Assembly (NCBI GenBank): GCA_947383685.1
Contig: CANDEE010000006.1
Span: forward strand, 1 to 40,709
From: an uncultured Pseudoflavonifractor sp.
GTDB lineage: Bacteria; Bacillota; Clostridia; Oscillospirales; Oscillospiraceae
Reading direction: 5' to 3'
Length of the DNA: 40,709 nucleotides
Shown here: in pieces, positions 31,848-39,520 of the stretch
How the letters are laid out: every line of letters starts with the position of its first letter
Position numbering within the stretch: position 1 is the stretch's first letter
Translations under genes and position numbers: made by a program
The notes under the pieces: model-generated
Told to the model about the DNA's origin: nothing
The model's input: the letters and a program-made list of their open reading frames with translations, nothing else
Database searches by the model: none

Positions 31848-32392
31848 TTTATCCCTTCTCTCCTCAAGGCCCGGCAGAGGGCGGGGGCCACTGCCGCCAC
31901 CACCGCCACCTTCAGCGCGTCACCGGGAAGATAGACCACCATTCCCGTTTTGACAATGGTCCACACACTGAGGCCCTTGCCCATGTAGAGGTTCAATATG
32001 GCTCCCATATAAGGGACCCCGATCAGGTACATCGCCGCCAGCCCCGCCACGCAGGCGGGAACCACCCGTCCGGGGCGTCCCTCCTCCCCTGCCAAGGCTC
32101 CTGTCAGGGCGGCGGCAGGAATGATCCCCAGCAGAAAGCCAAAGCTGGGCTGGAACACATAGCCTATGCCGCCCCCCTGGGTAAAGATGGGCAGACCCAG
32201 AAGCCCCAGCGCCACATAGACCGCCTGGGAGGCGGCTCCCCACTTCCACCCCAGCAGGACCCCCGCCAGAACAGTGAACATATCCTGCATGGTGAAAGAC
32301 ATGGCGCCCAGAGGGAAGCGGATAAAAGCCCCCGCCGCTGTCAGAGCTGCCATCAGAGCCGCCTGGACCATCCTTCTGGTATTTGTCTTCAT
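31841..32392 (-). CDS. bioY: Biotin transporter substrate-specific subunit BioY
   Basis: The 183-residue S-component binds biotin in the membrane and works with an ECF energy module, or alone with low capacity. About six helices are seen, with family motifs AALTAAGAFIRFPLGAMSFTMQDMFTVLAGVLLGWKWGAASQAVYVALGLLGLPIFTQGGG and FLLGIIPAAALTG. The ATG at 32392 is 3 bases from the first BirA-like operator; an in-frame TTG at 32413 is not preferred. No ECF ATPase genes are nearby. Divergent from birA. Confidence 0.94.
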   Translation of the reverse strand: MKTNTRRMVQAALMAALTAAGAFIRFPLGAMSFTMQDMFTVLAGVLLGWKWGAASQAVYVALGLLGLPIFTQGGGIGYVFQPSFGFLLGIIPAAALTGALAGEEGRPGRVVPACVAGLAAMYLIGVPYMGAILNLYMGKGLSVWTIVKTGMVVYLPGDALKVAVVAAVAPALCRALRREGIKA

Positions 32393-32394
32393 AA

Positions 32395-32425
32395 TTGTAA
32401 ACCTCTTTTCCAATTTGGTTTACAG
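32395..32425. promoter_or_regulatory. BirA-type operator 1, over the bioY ribosome site
   Basis: TTGTAAAC (32395-32402), 15 bases, GTTTACAG (32418-32425), inverted with one mismatch. The spacing and sequence fit Firmicute biotin operators. Confidence 0.75.
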
Positions 32426-32427
32426 GA

Positions 32428-32456
32428 AGGATAGCATATTAGAGGAGAATTGTAAA
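32428..32456 (-). promoter_or_regulatory. bioY promoter
   Basis: Minus strand TTTACA (32451-32456), 17 bases, TATCCT (32428-32433). The -35 lies in operator 2. Confidence 0.65.
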
Positions 32457-32480
32457 CTAAATTTTTATTTCTGTTGACAA
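32450..32480. promoter_or_regulatory. BirA-type operator 2, over both -35 regions
   Basis: TTGTAAAC (32450-32457), 15 bases, GTTGACAA (32473-32480), inverted with one mismatch. Its left arm holds the bioY -35 and its right arm the birA -35. Confidence 0.7.
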
Positions 32481-32502
32481 GTTTTTTTAATGGGGGTAGA
32501 GT
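32474..32502 (+). promoter_or_regulatory. birA promoter
   Basis: TTGACA (32474-32479), 17 bases, TAGAGT (32497-32502). Confidence 0.6.
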
Positions 32503-32550
32503 GTAGGGGGAGATATGGGCGCTGTCCTCCCCCGAAAGGAAGCGAGCTTT

Positions 32551-33531
32551 ATGTTAAAAGACAATGTCCTCCGCCTATTGTCCTCTGCCCCGGCTCCCCT
32601 CTCCGGACAGGCCATGAGCCGGGAGCTGAAGGTGAGCCGCGCGGCGGTCTGGAAGGCCATGGAGGCCCTGCGGAAAGAGGGCTATACCATCGAATCCCGG
32701 CCCGGCCTGGGCTACCGGCTTTTGTCCTCTCCCGACCTTCTCTCCCCCGGCCTCCTGACCCGGCCCGGACAGGCTGTGGGAAACCGGGTGGTCTGCCTGG
32801 ACGTGACCGACTCCACCAACAATGAGTGCAAACGGTTGGCAGCCCAGGGGGCGGAAAACGGCCTGGTGGTCGTTGCCGGAGAACAGACCGGAGGCAAGGG
32901 CCGCCGGGGCCGTTCCTTCCTGTCCCTGCCGGGAAAGGGGCTTTACCTATCCGTCCTTTTGCGCCCCCAGGCGTCCCTCCGCCAAGTCCAGCAGCTCACC
33001 GCCTGGTGCGCCGTGGCAGTGTGCCGGGCCACCGAGGCCCTCACCGGGCTTTCCTGCCAGATCAAATGGGTCAACGACCCCCTGCTGGATGGCAAAAAGC
33101 TCTGCGGCATCCTCTGCGAGCTGGGACTGGACGACGATGGGCGGCTGGACTATGTGGTGGTGGGCATGGGCGTCAACGTAAGCCAGACCGCCGAAGATTT
33201 TGGTCCGGAGCTGTCCCGGATGGCCACCTCCCTGGGCCAGCATATGGCCTCTCCCCCCCGCCGCTCGGAGGTGGCCGCCGCCCTCATCGAAGAACTTAAT
33301 GCCCTCTGGAATGGCTTTCCCGTCCGCAGGGAGTTCTATTTGGAGGAATACCGCCGCCGCTGCGCCACCACGGGGCAGATGGTGAGGCTCATCCGGGAAG
33401 ACGGAGAACGCGAGGCCTTTGCCGAGCGGGTCAACGACGACTTTACCCTCCGGGTGCGGCTTCCCGATGGGAATACGGAGGATGTGTTCTCCGGGGAGGT
33501 TTCAGTCCGGGGACTGGAGGGCTATGCCTGA
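32551..33531 (+). CDS. birA: Bifunctional biotin ligase / biotin operon repressor BirA
   Basis: Joins biotin to carboxylase carrier proteins and, as biotinyl-AMP-bound dimer, represses biotin genes. The 326-residue protein has an N-terminal winged HTH (LSGQAMSRELKVSRAAVWKAMEALRKEGYTIESRPGLGYRL, residues 15-58). The ligase domain has DSTNNECKRLA, the biotinyl-AMP loop GEQTGGKGRRGRSF, and KWVNDPLLDGKKLCGILCE, the last with a slightly unusual KWVND for KWPND. A C-terminal SH3-like domain ends it. ATG 32551 with AAAGGAAG upstream. Two BirA-type operators precede it, so it likely controls itself and bioY. Confidence 0.95.
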   Translation: MLKDNVLRLLSSAPAPLSGQAMSRELKVSRAAVWKAMEALRKEGYTIESRPGLGYRLLSSPDLLSPGLLTRPGQAVGNRVVCLDVTDSTNNECKRLAAQGAENGLVVVAGEQTGGKGRRGRSFLSLPGKGLYLSVLLRPQASLRQVQQLTAWCAVAVCRATEALTGLSCQIKWVNDPLLDGKKLCGILCELGLDDDGRLDYVVVGMGVNVSQTAEDFGPELSRMATSLGQHMASPPRRSEVAAALIEELNALWNGFPVRREFYLEEYRRRCATTGQMVRLIREDGEREAFAERVNDDFTLRVRLPDGNTEDVFSGEVSVRGLEGYA

Positions 33532-33547
33532 GCGGAAACGCCGTATC

Positions 33548-33590
33548 AAAAAGCCAGGACCTTTTCCTCTGGAAAAGGTCCTGGCTTTTT
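33548..33590. terminator. Very strong bidirectional terminator after birA
   Basis: A perfect 20-bp stem (33548-33567 with 33571-33590) with a 3-base loop, ending in A5 on one side and T5 on the other. Confidence 0.92.
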
Positions 33591-33593
33591 CTC

Positions 33594-34367
33594 TCATTTT
33601 TCGTTCTTCACACCGCCGGAAAGCTCCTTCCGCCATGCGTCAAACTCCTTGCCTTCCTCCAAAATGCCGTCATGCACCTGGATGGAGGGGTGGGCCTCCG
33701 CCAGCGTTTTCATCAGCTCCCGGCCCGCCTCCTCCGTGGCCTCCACAGAGGATAAGACGTCTTTTCCGCTGAGTACCGCCAGGCTCAGGCTCCGGACCCG
33801 CTTTTTATTGACATAGTAATACCAGTGGTAAAGGCTGGCCCCCACAATATCCGCCCGCTTCAGGATGCAGCTGCGGTAATCCCCCAGCCAGATATAATCC
33901 CGGGTCAGGATGCCGTCCTTCTGTCCCGACATGGCGGCGGATACCTTTCCGGCCAGGCACAGCACATAGCTGTCCGACTGCAGGGCCTGCCGCTCAAACT
34001 CCCGCATATCCTCCTCCGTCAAGCCGCTGTTTTTCGCGGCCTTTTTCATTACTTCCTCCGCCCCATCCTTGAGGTGCCGGACAGCCACAACGAATCCAAA
34101 CACACACAGGAGCAGGAGCACCGCCGTAACGGCGATGAAAATAAGGCCGATCTTTACCGATTCGCCATCCCCCTGGGCGCTGTGATCCCGGGTCAGCCCG
34201 ATCAGGAAAACCATCAGCGCACCCAGCAGGACCGACACCAACGCCGCCATCACCGCCAGGGTGATATTTCCCCTTTTGTTCGCTCCGGCGGCCTTCTCAA
34301 AAAAGGAGCCCTTGGGATAGTGCTTATTCCGGTACGCTTCATCCATTTTTACAATGTACTCTTTCAT
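33594..34367 (-). CDS. Hypothetical membrane protein, 257 aa
   Basis: No family was recognised. The start (MKEYIVKMDEAYRNKHYPKGSFFEKAAGANKRGN) is cytoplasmic-like, then two membrane helices at about residues 35-58 (ITLAVMAALVSVLLGALMVFLIG) and 70-92 (IGLIFIAVTAVLLLLCVFGFVVAV). The remaining 165 residues are soluble, with a pattern resembling PH-like beta strands (DSYVLCLAGKVSAAMSGQ, DYIWLGDYRSCILKRADIVGASLYHWYYYVNKKRVRSLSLAVL). The ATG at 34367 follows GGGGAGAG. It is divergent from the CHR transporter genes and appears to share their -35 hexamer. Confidence 0.72.
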   Translation of the reverse strand: MKEYIVKMDEAYRNKHYPKGSFFEKAAGANKRGNITLAVMAALVSVLLGALMVFLIGLTRDHSAQGDGESVKIGLIFIAVTAVLLLLCVFGFVVAVRHLKDGAEEVMKKAAKNSGLTEEDMREFERQALQSDSYVLCLAGKVSAAMSGQKDGILTRDYIWLGDYRSCILKRADIVGASLYHWYYYVNKKRVRSLSLAVLSGKDVLSSVEATEEAGRELMKTLAEAHPSIQVHDGILEEGKEFDAWRKELSGGVKNEK

Positions 34368-34406
34368 TCCGCTCTCTCCCCACACAAAAAATGACAGGTC
34401 AGCCCT

Positions 34407-34458
34407 ATTATAATCCCGCCGGGCCCATATTGCAATCTTTTTCAAAACATACTATAAT
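34407..34458. promoter_or_regulatory. Divergent promoters sharing one palindromic -35 (TTGCAA)
   Basis: TTGCAA (34430-34435) is self-complementary. To the right, 17 bases then TATAAT (34453-34458) serve the CHR genes. To the left, 17 bases then TATAAT on the minus strand (34407-34412) serve the membrane protein gene. Both spacers have the ideal length. Confidence 0.7.
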
Positions 34459-34488
34459 ACAGAGACCAAATCAAAAGGAGGCTTTTCC

Positions 34489-35088
34489 GTGCTTCTATTC
34501 GACCTGTTCCTCACCTTTGCCAAGGTGGGGGTCATGACCTTTGGCGGGGGCTACGCCATGCTTCCCATCCTCCAGCGGGAGGTGGTGGAGAAGAAAAAAT
34601 GGGCCACCGAGGATCAGCTTGCCGACTACTACGCCGTGGGCCAGTGTACCCCCGGCGTCATCGCCGTCAATACCGCCACCTTTGTGGGTTCCTCCCAGGG
34701 AGGGATCACCGGAGGCATCGTCGCCACCCTGGGGGTGGTGTTTCCCTCCATCGTCATTATCCTGGCTATCGCCGCCTTCCTGAGCAACTTCATGCACCTG
34801 GAAGCGGTGGCCCACGCCTTCAACGGCGTTCGGGCCGGGGTGGTGGCCCTCATCCTGGTCAGCGTCATCAAACTTTTTAAAGGAGCGGTAAAGGACTGGC
34901 CCACCCGGATCATCTACGCCGCGGTGCTGGCCCTGGCCGCCGCCGGGAACTTTCTCACCCTGCCCGCCGCCTCCCCGGCGGTTGTGGTAAAAATCTGGGG
35001 CGTAATCACCTCCCCGGTATTTCTGGTCATCTTCTCCGGCGTGGTGGGCCTGACGGTCCGCGCCGCGAAGGGAGGGCTGAAGGAATGA
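34489..35088 (+). CDS. Chromate transporter (CHR) family subunit 1
   Basis: The 199-residue protein is one half of a short-chain CHR pair; two such halves together correspond to long ChrA. Marks are FAKVGVMTFGGGYAMLPILQREVVEKKKWATEDQLADYYAVGQCTPGVIAVNTATFVG and GGIVATLGVVFPSIVIIL, with about five helices. CHR proteins export chromate or carry sulfate-like anions; the natural substrate here is unknown. It starts with GTG at 34489, with AGGAGG 7 bases before it. The stop overlaps the next start as ATGA. Confidence 0.9.
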   Translation: MLLFDLFLTFAKVGVMTFGGGYAMLPILQREVVEKKKWATEDQLADYYAVGQCTPGVIAVNTATFVGSSQGGITGGIVATLGVVFPSIVIILAIAAFLSNFMHLEAVAHAFNGVRAGVVALILVSVIKLFKGAVKDWPTRIIYAAVLALAAAGNFLTLPAASPAVVVKIWGVITSPVFLVIFSGVVGLTVRAAKGGLKE

Positions 35089-35654
35089 TCTACCTCCGCC
35101 TTTTCTTTGAGTTCTGCCGGGTGGGCCTTTTCTCCGTAGGCGGCGGCCTTGCCACCATCCCCTTCCTCACCGATTTGGGGGAGCGCACCGGCTGGTTCAC
35201 CCCGGGTCAGCTTGCCGATATGATCGCCATTTCCGAATCCACCCCCGGCCCCATGGGGGTCAACATGGCCACCTATGTGGGCTTTACCAGCGGCGGGATG
35301 CTGGGAGGGATCGTCTCCACCCTGGGCCTCATCTTCCCCTCCATCGTCATCATCCTCATCATCGCCCGGTTTTTGCAGAAATTCCGCCAGTCCAAGGCGG
35401 TGGACGGAGTGTTCTACGGCCTCCGGGCAGCCTCGGTAGCCCTCATTACCGCCGCCATGCTCCAGGTGGCGAAAATCGCCCTTCTCCGCCCCGCCCTGCC
35501 TATGGAAAGCGCCTTTTACAACTACCCCAATTGGCCCGCCATCCTGTTGGCGGTGGTGGTTTTCGTCTGTGTGAAATTTACGCCTCTGAAAAAAATCCAC
35601 CCCATCTTTTTCATCCTGGCCTCGGCGGCGGTAGGCGTGGTATTCTCCTTCTGA
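35085..35654 (+). CDS. Chromate transporter (CHR) family subunit 2
   Basis: The 189-residue partner repeats the layout: FEFCRVGLFSVGGGLATIPFLTDLGERTGWFTPGQLADMIAISESTPGPMGVNMATYVG and GGIVSTLGLIFPSIVIILII. The ATG overlaps the previous stop by 4 bases (ATGA), typical of coupled translation and of subunits needed in equal amounts. Membrane protein with about five helices; substrate unknown. Confidence 0.9.
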   Translation: MIYLRLFFEFCRVGLFSVGGGLATIPFLTDLGERTGWFTPGQLADMIAISESTPGPMGVNMATYVGFTSGGMLGGIVSTLGLIFPSIVIILIIARFLQKFRQSKAVDGVFYGLRAASVALITAAMLQVAKIALLRPALPMESAFYNYPNWPAILLAVVVFVCVKFTPLKKIHPIFFILASAAVGVVFSF

Positions 35655-35670
35655 ATCACGATACGAACGA

Positions 35671-35708
35671 AAAACGCACAGGCATTTCTGCCTGTGCGTT
35701 TCTTTTTT
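35671..35708. terminator. Terminator between CHR genes and rny
   Basis: AAACGCACAGGCA (35672-35684) pairs with TGCCTGTGCGTTT (35689-35701), followed by T-run. It can serve both convergent genes. Confidence 0.88.
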
Positions 35709-35714
35709 CCTGTT

Positions 35715-37271
35715 TTATTTTGCGTAATCCACGGCCTTGGTCTCCCGGATGACATTGACCTTAATCTGGCCGGGATACTCCATCTCGGCCTCGATTCTCT
35801 TTGCCACTTCCCGGGCCAGGACCACCATCTGCTCCTCGGAGACCTTTTCCGGCTCCACCATAATGCGGATTTCCCGGCCCGCCTGGATGGCAAAGCACTT
35901 CTCCACGCCGGGGAAACTGCCGCCGATGCCTTCCAGAGTCTCCAGCCGCTTGATGTAATTCTCCAGGTCCTCCCGCCGCGCGCCGGGACGGGCCGCCGAG
36001 ATGGCGTCCGCCGCCTGGACCAGCACAGCCACCAGGGTCTTGGCCTCCACATCATTGTGGTGGGCCTCGATGGCGTGGATAACCTCCTCGCTCTCATGGT
36101 ACTTCCGGGCCAGCTCCACGCCGATAGCCACGTGGGACACGCCCTCGATCTCCCTGTCGATGGCCTTGCCCAGATCGTGGAGCAGACCTGCCCGCTTGGC
36201 GGTGGCTACGTCTGCCCCCAGCTCAGAGGCCATCAGTCCCGCCAGATGGGCCACCTCCAGCGAGTGGTTCAGGATATTCTGTCCATAGCTGGTGCGGTAT
36301 TTCATACGGCCCAGCAGCTTGATAAGCTCGGGATGGAGCCCGTGGACATTGGCCTCAAACACGGCCCGCTCGCCCTCGGCCTTGATGGTGGCGTCCACCT
36401 CCCGCTTGGCCTTCTCCACCATTTCCTCAATGCGGGCGGGGTGGATGCGCCCATCCTGAATGAGCCGCTCCAGGGCGATCCGGGCGATCTCCCGGCGCAC
36501 CGGCTCAAAGCAGGAGACGGTGATGGCCTCGGGGGTATCGTCAATGATAAGGTCCACGCCGGTGAGAGTCTCCAGCGTGCGGATGTTCCGGCCCTCCCGT
36601 CCGATGATGCGGCCCTTCATATCGTCGGAGGGCAGGGGCACCACGCTGACGGTGGCCTCCGCCACATGGTCGGAGGCGCAGCGCTGGATGGCAAGTCCGA
36701 TGATCTCCCGGGCCAGGTTGTCCGACTCCTCCCGGAAGTGGGCCTCCGCCTCCTTGATCTTGGCGGCGGACTCGTGGGTGACCTCGGCCTCCAGCTGGCT
36801 GACCAGCATATTCTTGGCTTCCTCGGCGGTCATACCGGAAATGCGCTCCAGCTCCGCCATCTGCTTCTGCTTGATTTCCTCGATTTCCGCCTTGGACTGC
36901 TCCAGGTCCGCGATCTTCTCCTGGATGGCCTCCTCCTTCTTCTCCAGGTTCTCGGTCTTTTTGTCCAGGTTTTCTTCCTTTTGCTGCAGGCGGTTTTCCT
37001 GCTTCTGAATGTCGCTGCGGCGTTCCTTTTCCTCCTGCTCCCACTCGTTCCGGGCGATGAGGATAGCCTCCTTGGCCTCTACCATGGCCTCCCGCTGCTT
37101 GTTTTCAGCGGCTTTGATGGCCTCGTTCTTGATCCGCAGCGCTTCCGTCTCCGCGTTGCCCAGGATCTCGGCGTCCCGCTTGCGGCGGTTGTTTTCCATG
37201 ACCTTGACGATCACGCCGCCCAAAGCAAAGCACACAAGGCCCACAATAACAATCATGATTGGGTTTCCCAT
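35715..37271 (-). CDS. rny: Ribonuclease Y
   Basis: RNase Y is the membrane-tethered endoribonuclease that starts mRNA decay in many Firmicutes. The 518-residue protein has the usual length and order: N-terminal membrane helix (IVIVGLVCFALGGVIVKVM), a long Glu/Lys coiled coil (about 25-190), a KH RNA-binding domain (MKGRIIGREGRNIRTLETLTGVDLIIDDTPEAI, about 205-240) and an HD metal phosphoesterase domain (NILNHSLEVAHLAGLMASELG; GLLHDLGKAID; EAHHNDVEAKT, about 330-430). The ATG at 37271 is chosen by family length; AAAGG and GGAGG lie 9 and 15 bases upstream. It has its own promoter and the strong terminator. Confidence 0.96.
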   Translation of the reverse strand: MGNPIMIVIVGLVCFALGGVIVKVMENNRRKRDAEILGNAETEALRIKNEAIKAAENKQREAMVEAKEAILIARNEWEQEEKERRSDIQKQENRLQQKEENLDKKTENLEKKEEAIQEKIADLEQSKAEIEEIKQKQMAELERISGMTAEEAKNMLVSQLEAEVTHESAAKIKEAEAHFREESDNLAREIIGLAIQRCASDHVAEATVSVVPLPSDDMKGRIIGREGRNIRTLETLTGVDLIIDDTPEAITVSCFEPVRREIARIALERLIQDGRIHPARIEEMVEKAKREVDATIKAEGERAVFEANVHGLHPELIKLLGRMKYRTSYGQNILNHSLEVAHLAGLMASELGADVATAKRAGLLHDLGKAIDREIEGVSHVAIGVELARKYHESEEVIHAIEAHHNDVEAKTLVAVLVQAADAISAARPGARREDLENYIKRLETLEGIGGSFPGVEKCFAIQAGREIRIMVEPEKVSEEQMVVLAREVAKRIEAEMEYPGQIKVNVIRETKAVDYAK

Positions 37272-37367
37272 ATCGCGCCTTTTACACCTCCATATCATAA
37301 TTTGGCGGGGCAAATCCCCGAATGAAAGAAAAACGCCTGGGCGCTTTTCTTAAACTGCACCATTTCT

Positions 37368-37396
37368 ATTTTAAGTCCAAGCCGCTTTTCTGTCAA
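37368..37396 (-). promoter_or_regulatory. Promoter of rny
   Basis: Minus strand TTGACA (37391-37396), 17 bases, TAAAAT (37368-37373); the leader is about 90 bases. Confidence 0.72.
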
Positions 37397-37461
37397 GGAA
37401 TTTCCGTTGCGAAGCGCAAATTTCGAGTTCTTCTTTCTTTTAAAAATAGATACGGGAAGCA

Positions 37462-37490
37462 TTTCCAGACCCGGTTTTTTATGGTATACT
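37462..37490 (+). promoter_or_regulatory. Candidate promoter of brnQ
   Basis: TTTCCA (37462-37467), 17 bases, TATACT (37485-37490). The -35 is weak. No T-box leader was seen. Confidence 0.45.
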
Positions 37491-37520
37491 AAATTTAGAA
37501 TACAAAAGGAGGGCGAGCCT

Positions 37521-38849
37521 ATGCAGAAAAAGCTCACCACCCGCCAGCTGGCGTTGACCGGTTCCATGCTCTTTGGCCTGTTTTTTGGGGCCGGAAACCT
37601 GATCTTCCCCCTGATTTTGGGAGCCAAGGCAGGCTCCTCCCTGCCTCTGGCCCTGCTGGGCCTGCTCATCACCGCCGTGGGCATCCCCCTCTTAGGCATC
37701 GTGTCCATAGGCCTTTCCCGCAGCGAGGGCCTTTTGGACCTGTCGGGCCGGGTATCCCCCACCTTCCGGCTCCTTTTTACCTGCGCCCTCTACCTCACCA
37801 TCGGGCCCTTGTTCGCCATTCCCCGGTGCGCCGCCACCAGCTTCACCATTGGTATCTCCCCCTTTGCGGGAGAGCGGGCTTGGCTTTGGCAGCTTGTTTT
37901 CTCCGCGCTTTTCTTTGGCGCGGTACTGTATTTCTCTCTGAAACCCTCCAAGATTTTGGACTCCGTGGGCAAATTCCTGAACCCGGCCTTTCTTCTCTTT
38001 CTTGGAATTATGTTAATTTCCGCTCTGATAAATCCCGTTCAATCTGTTAGCTCCGTTTTTCCAACCGGAGATTATGTAAACTCCCCATTCTCCGCCGGGT
38101 TCCTTCAGGGTTACGACACCCTGGACGCCTTAGCCAGTCTGGCCTTCGGCATCATCGTCATCCGCACCATCCGCCAGCTGGGAGTCACCGAACCGGAACA
38201 GGTGGCGGTGAGCACGGTGAAAGCCGGAGCGGTCAGTATGTCCCTTATGGCCCTCATCTACGCCGCCACCGCCCTGGTGGGAGCCCAGAGCTTCGGCCTT
38301 TACGCCGAAAGGCTCTCCGACCCCGCCTTTACCGGGGGCGACGCCTTTGCCCTCATTGCCCACCACTATTTCGGCAAGGGCGGAGGCCTTCTGCTGGCGG
38401 CTACGGTGACCCTGTGCTGCATGAAGACCGCCGTGGGATTGGTGACCTCCTGCTCCGAGACCTTTGAGGAAATGTTCCCCGGCAAGCTGCGCTACCCCCA
38501 GTGGGCGGTACTTTTCAGCGGGGCCTCCCTGCTGATCTCCAACTTTGGCCTTTCCAAAATTATCGCCTTTTCCGCCCCGGTGCTCTACTTCCTCTATCCC
38601 CTGGCGATCGCCCTGATCCTGCTGGGCATTTTGGGCCGCTTCTTTGGCCATGCCCGGCGGGTCTACCAGTGGACCATGGGCTTTACCCTGGCCGCCGCCA
38701 TGCTGGAGCTGTGCCGGGTGGTGGGCTTCCAGGCCGTAGCGGAGGCCGCCGGACGTTTCCTTCCCCTCTACTCCTACGGCCTTGGCTGGCTTCTCCCCGC
38801 CGCCCTTGGATTTATCATCGGAATGCTCAGAAGAAAACCGCAAAGATAA
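37521..38849 (+). CDS. brnQ: Branched-chain amino acid transport carrier BrnQ
   Basis: Imports Leu, Ile and Val with a cation. The 442-residue LIVCS-family protein has about twelve helices and the N-terminal signature TGSMLFGLFFGAGNLIFPLILGAKAG, then GPLFAIPRCAATSFTIGISPF and GYDTLDALASLAFGIIVIRTIRQLG. The ATG at 37521 has AAAGGAGGG before it; the upstream open frame lacks support. It is a single-gene unit with a terminator after it. Confidence 0.95.
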   Translation: MQKKLTTRQLALTGSMLFGLFFGAGNLIFPLILGAKAGSSLPLALLGLLITAVGIPLLGIVSIGLSRSEGLLDLSGRVSPTFRLLFTCALYLTIGPLFAIPRCAATSFTIGISPFAGERAWLWQLVFSALFFGAVLYFSLKPSKILDSVGKFLNPAFLLFLGIMLISALINPVQSVSSVFPTGDYVNSPFSAGFLQGYDTLDALASLAFGIIVIRTIRQLGVTEPEQVAVSTVKAGAVSMSLMALIYAATALVGAQSFGLYAERLSDPAFTGGDAFALIAHHYFGKGGGLLLAATVTLCCMKTAVGLVTSCSETFEEMFPGKLRYPQWAVLFSGASLLISNFGLSKIIAFSAPVLYFLYPLAIALILLGILGRFFGHARRVYQWTMGFTLAAAMLELCRVVGFQAVAEAAGRFLPLYSYGLGWLLPAALGFIIGMLRRKPQR

Positions 38850-38893
38850 AAAAGCCCCGGCGGAAAGCTATATTCCGCCGGGGCCTGATTTTT
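38850..38893. terminator. Terminator after brnQ
   Basis: GCCCCGGCGGAA (38854-38865) pairs with TTCCGCCGGGGC (38873-38884), then TGATTTTTT. The same stem core returns at 39521-39553 on the other side of the small-gene module. Confidence 0.85.
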
Positions 38894-39231
38894 TATATGT
38901 ATTCCATCAAAACCGTGTTTTCGGTTTGAAGCAGATGATATAGAATAAACCCCATACGCTCCTCATGCTCCGGGTCATCCCGGACGGCAAAGACATGGAC
39001 CTCGTCCCCGTCCCCCACGAACGCGGCCCCGGGCTTATGCAAATACTCGTCCACAGGAAAAACGGAAGGCGTCTCGATCCCATAATAGGGAAAATCGGTC
39101 ATGACATAAGAAGGCTCCCTATCAATATTCTCCCAATCAATTCCCTTCGCAACGGCACGGTACAGCTCTCCCAGACGGGATTCCGGAAATCTGCCGCAGG
39201 CCAGCAGCCAAAATCTTTTATGCTCCGTAAT
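38893..39231 (-). CDS. Hypothetical protein without a standard start; possibly frameshifted
   Basis: No family was recognised. The frame is open from the stop at 38893 up to 39231, and its codons look used throughout (for example WLLACGRFPESRLGELYRAV, AKGIDWENIDREPSYVMTDFP, GAAFVGDGDEVHVFAVRDD). The only ATG in frame is 39102 (69 residues, no ribosome site), which would cut off about 40 good-looking codons. Directly upstream an ATG at 39235 (MNYGA, then stop) is in another frame; losing one base in the A-rich stretch after it would join it to this frame. An ATT codon at 39231, 6 bases after GGGG, is another option. The protein is soluble, with no signal. The promoter and four-octamer operator lie just upstream. 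Confidence 0.6.
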   Translation of the reverse strand: MTEHKRFWLLACGRFPESRLGELYRAVAKGIDWENIDREPSYVMTDFPYYGIETPSVFPVDEYLHKPGAAFVGDGDEVHVFAVRDDPEHEERMGFILYHLLQTENTVLMEYI

Positions 39232-39245
39232 TCATCACCCCGCAA

Positions 39246-39311
39246 GCAATACATCTGTATTGCATAAATATAGCACTTTTCGCAATACAATACAAGAGCA
39301 AAATGTATTGC
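39246..39311. repeat. Four copies of GCAATACA in two inverted pairs (operator)
   Basis: Copies at 39246-39253 (+), 39256-39263 (-), 39282-39289 (+) and 39304-39311 (-). The first pair makes a perfect palindrome with a 2-base centre; the second pair is 14 bases apart. They fill the divergent promoter region beside a ribbon-helix-helix-like gene. Confidence 0.75.
39267..39295 (-). promoter_or_regulatory. Promoter of the hypothetical gene at 38893
   Basis: Minus strand TTGTAT (39290-39295), 17 bases, TATATT (39267-39272), lying within the octamer array. Confidence 0.6.
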
Positions 39312-39322
39312 GGGTGATGAAC

Positions 39323-39508
39323 ATGGGGCGCGAAAGAAAATTTAAGGTTCCATCCATTCCCTCCACTACCTCAAAATGTATCCGTTTTCCCAACAACATC
39401 ATTGAGGAAGTGGAACAGGCTATTCAAGGCAAAGAGTGTACTTTTTCTGCCTTTGTCATTGAAGCCACCCGTTTGGCCCTGGAGGACTTGAAAGACCCGG
39501 AAGGATAA
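39323..39508 (+). CDS. Small ribbon-helix-helix-like DNA-binding protein
   Basis: The 61-residue protein reads as a basic arm (GRERKFKVPSIPSTT), a strand (KCIRFPNN) and two helices (IIEEVEQAIQGKE; TFSAFVIEATRLALEDLK), the order of Arc/MetJ-type regulators, which dimerise by the strand and bind short repeated operators. The four octamers upstream fit such a protein. The ATG at 39323 lies a few bases after GGTGAT; ATG 39317 is too close to it. No toxin-like gene follows; a terminator does. Family call is by pattern only. Confidence 0.7.
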   Translation: MGRERKFKVPSIPSTTSKCIRFPNNIIEEVEQAIQGKECTFSAFVIEATRLALEDLKDPEG

Positions 39509-39520
39509 ACAGAACAAAAG

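Noticed and set aside
37407..37520. T-box leader before brnQ
   Set aside because: No AGGGTGG-type T-box core or specifier-like stem was recognised.
39099..39290. 63-codon minus-strand frame starting at 39290
   Set aside because: It begins upstream of the predicted promoter's -10 region, has no ribosome site, and its codons look random compared with the overlapping frame.
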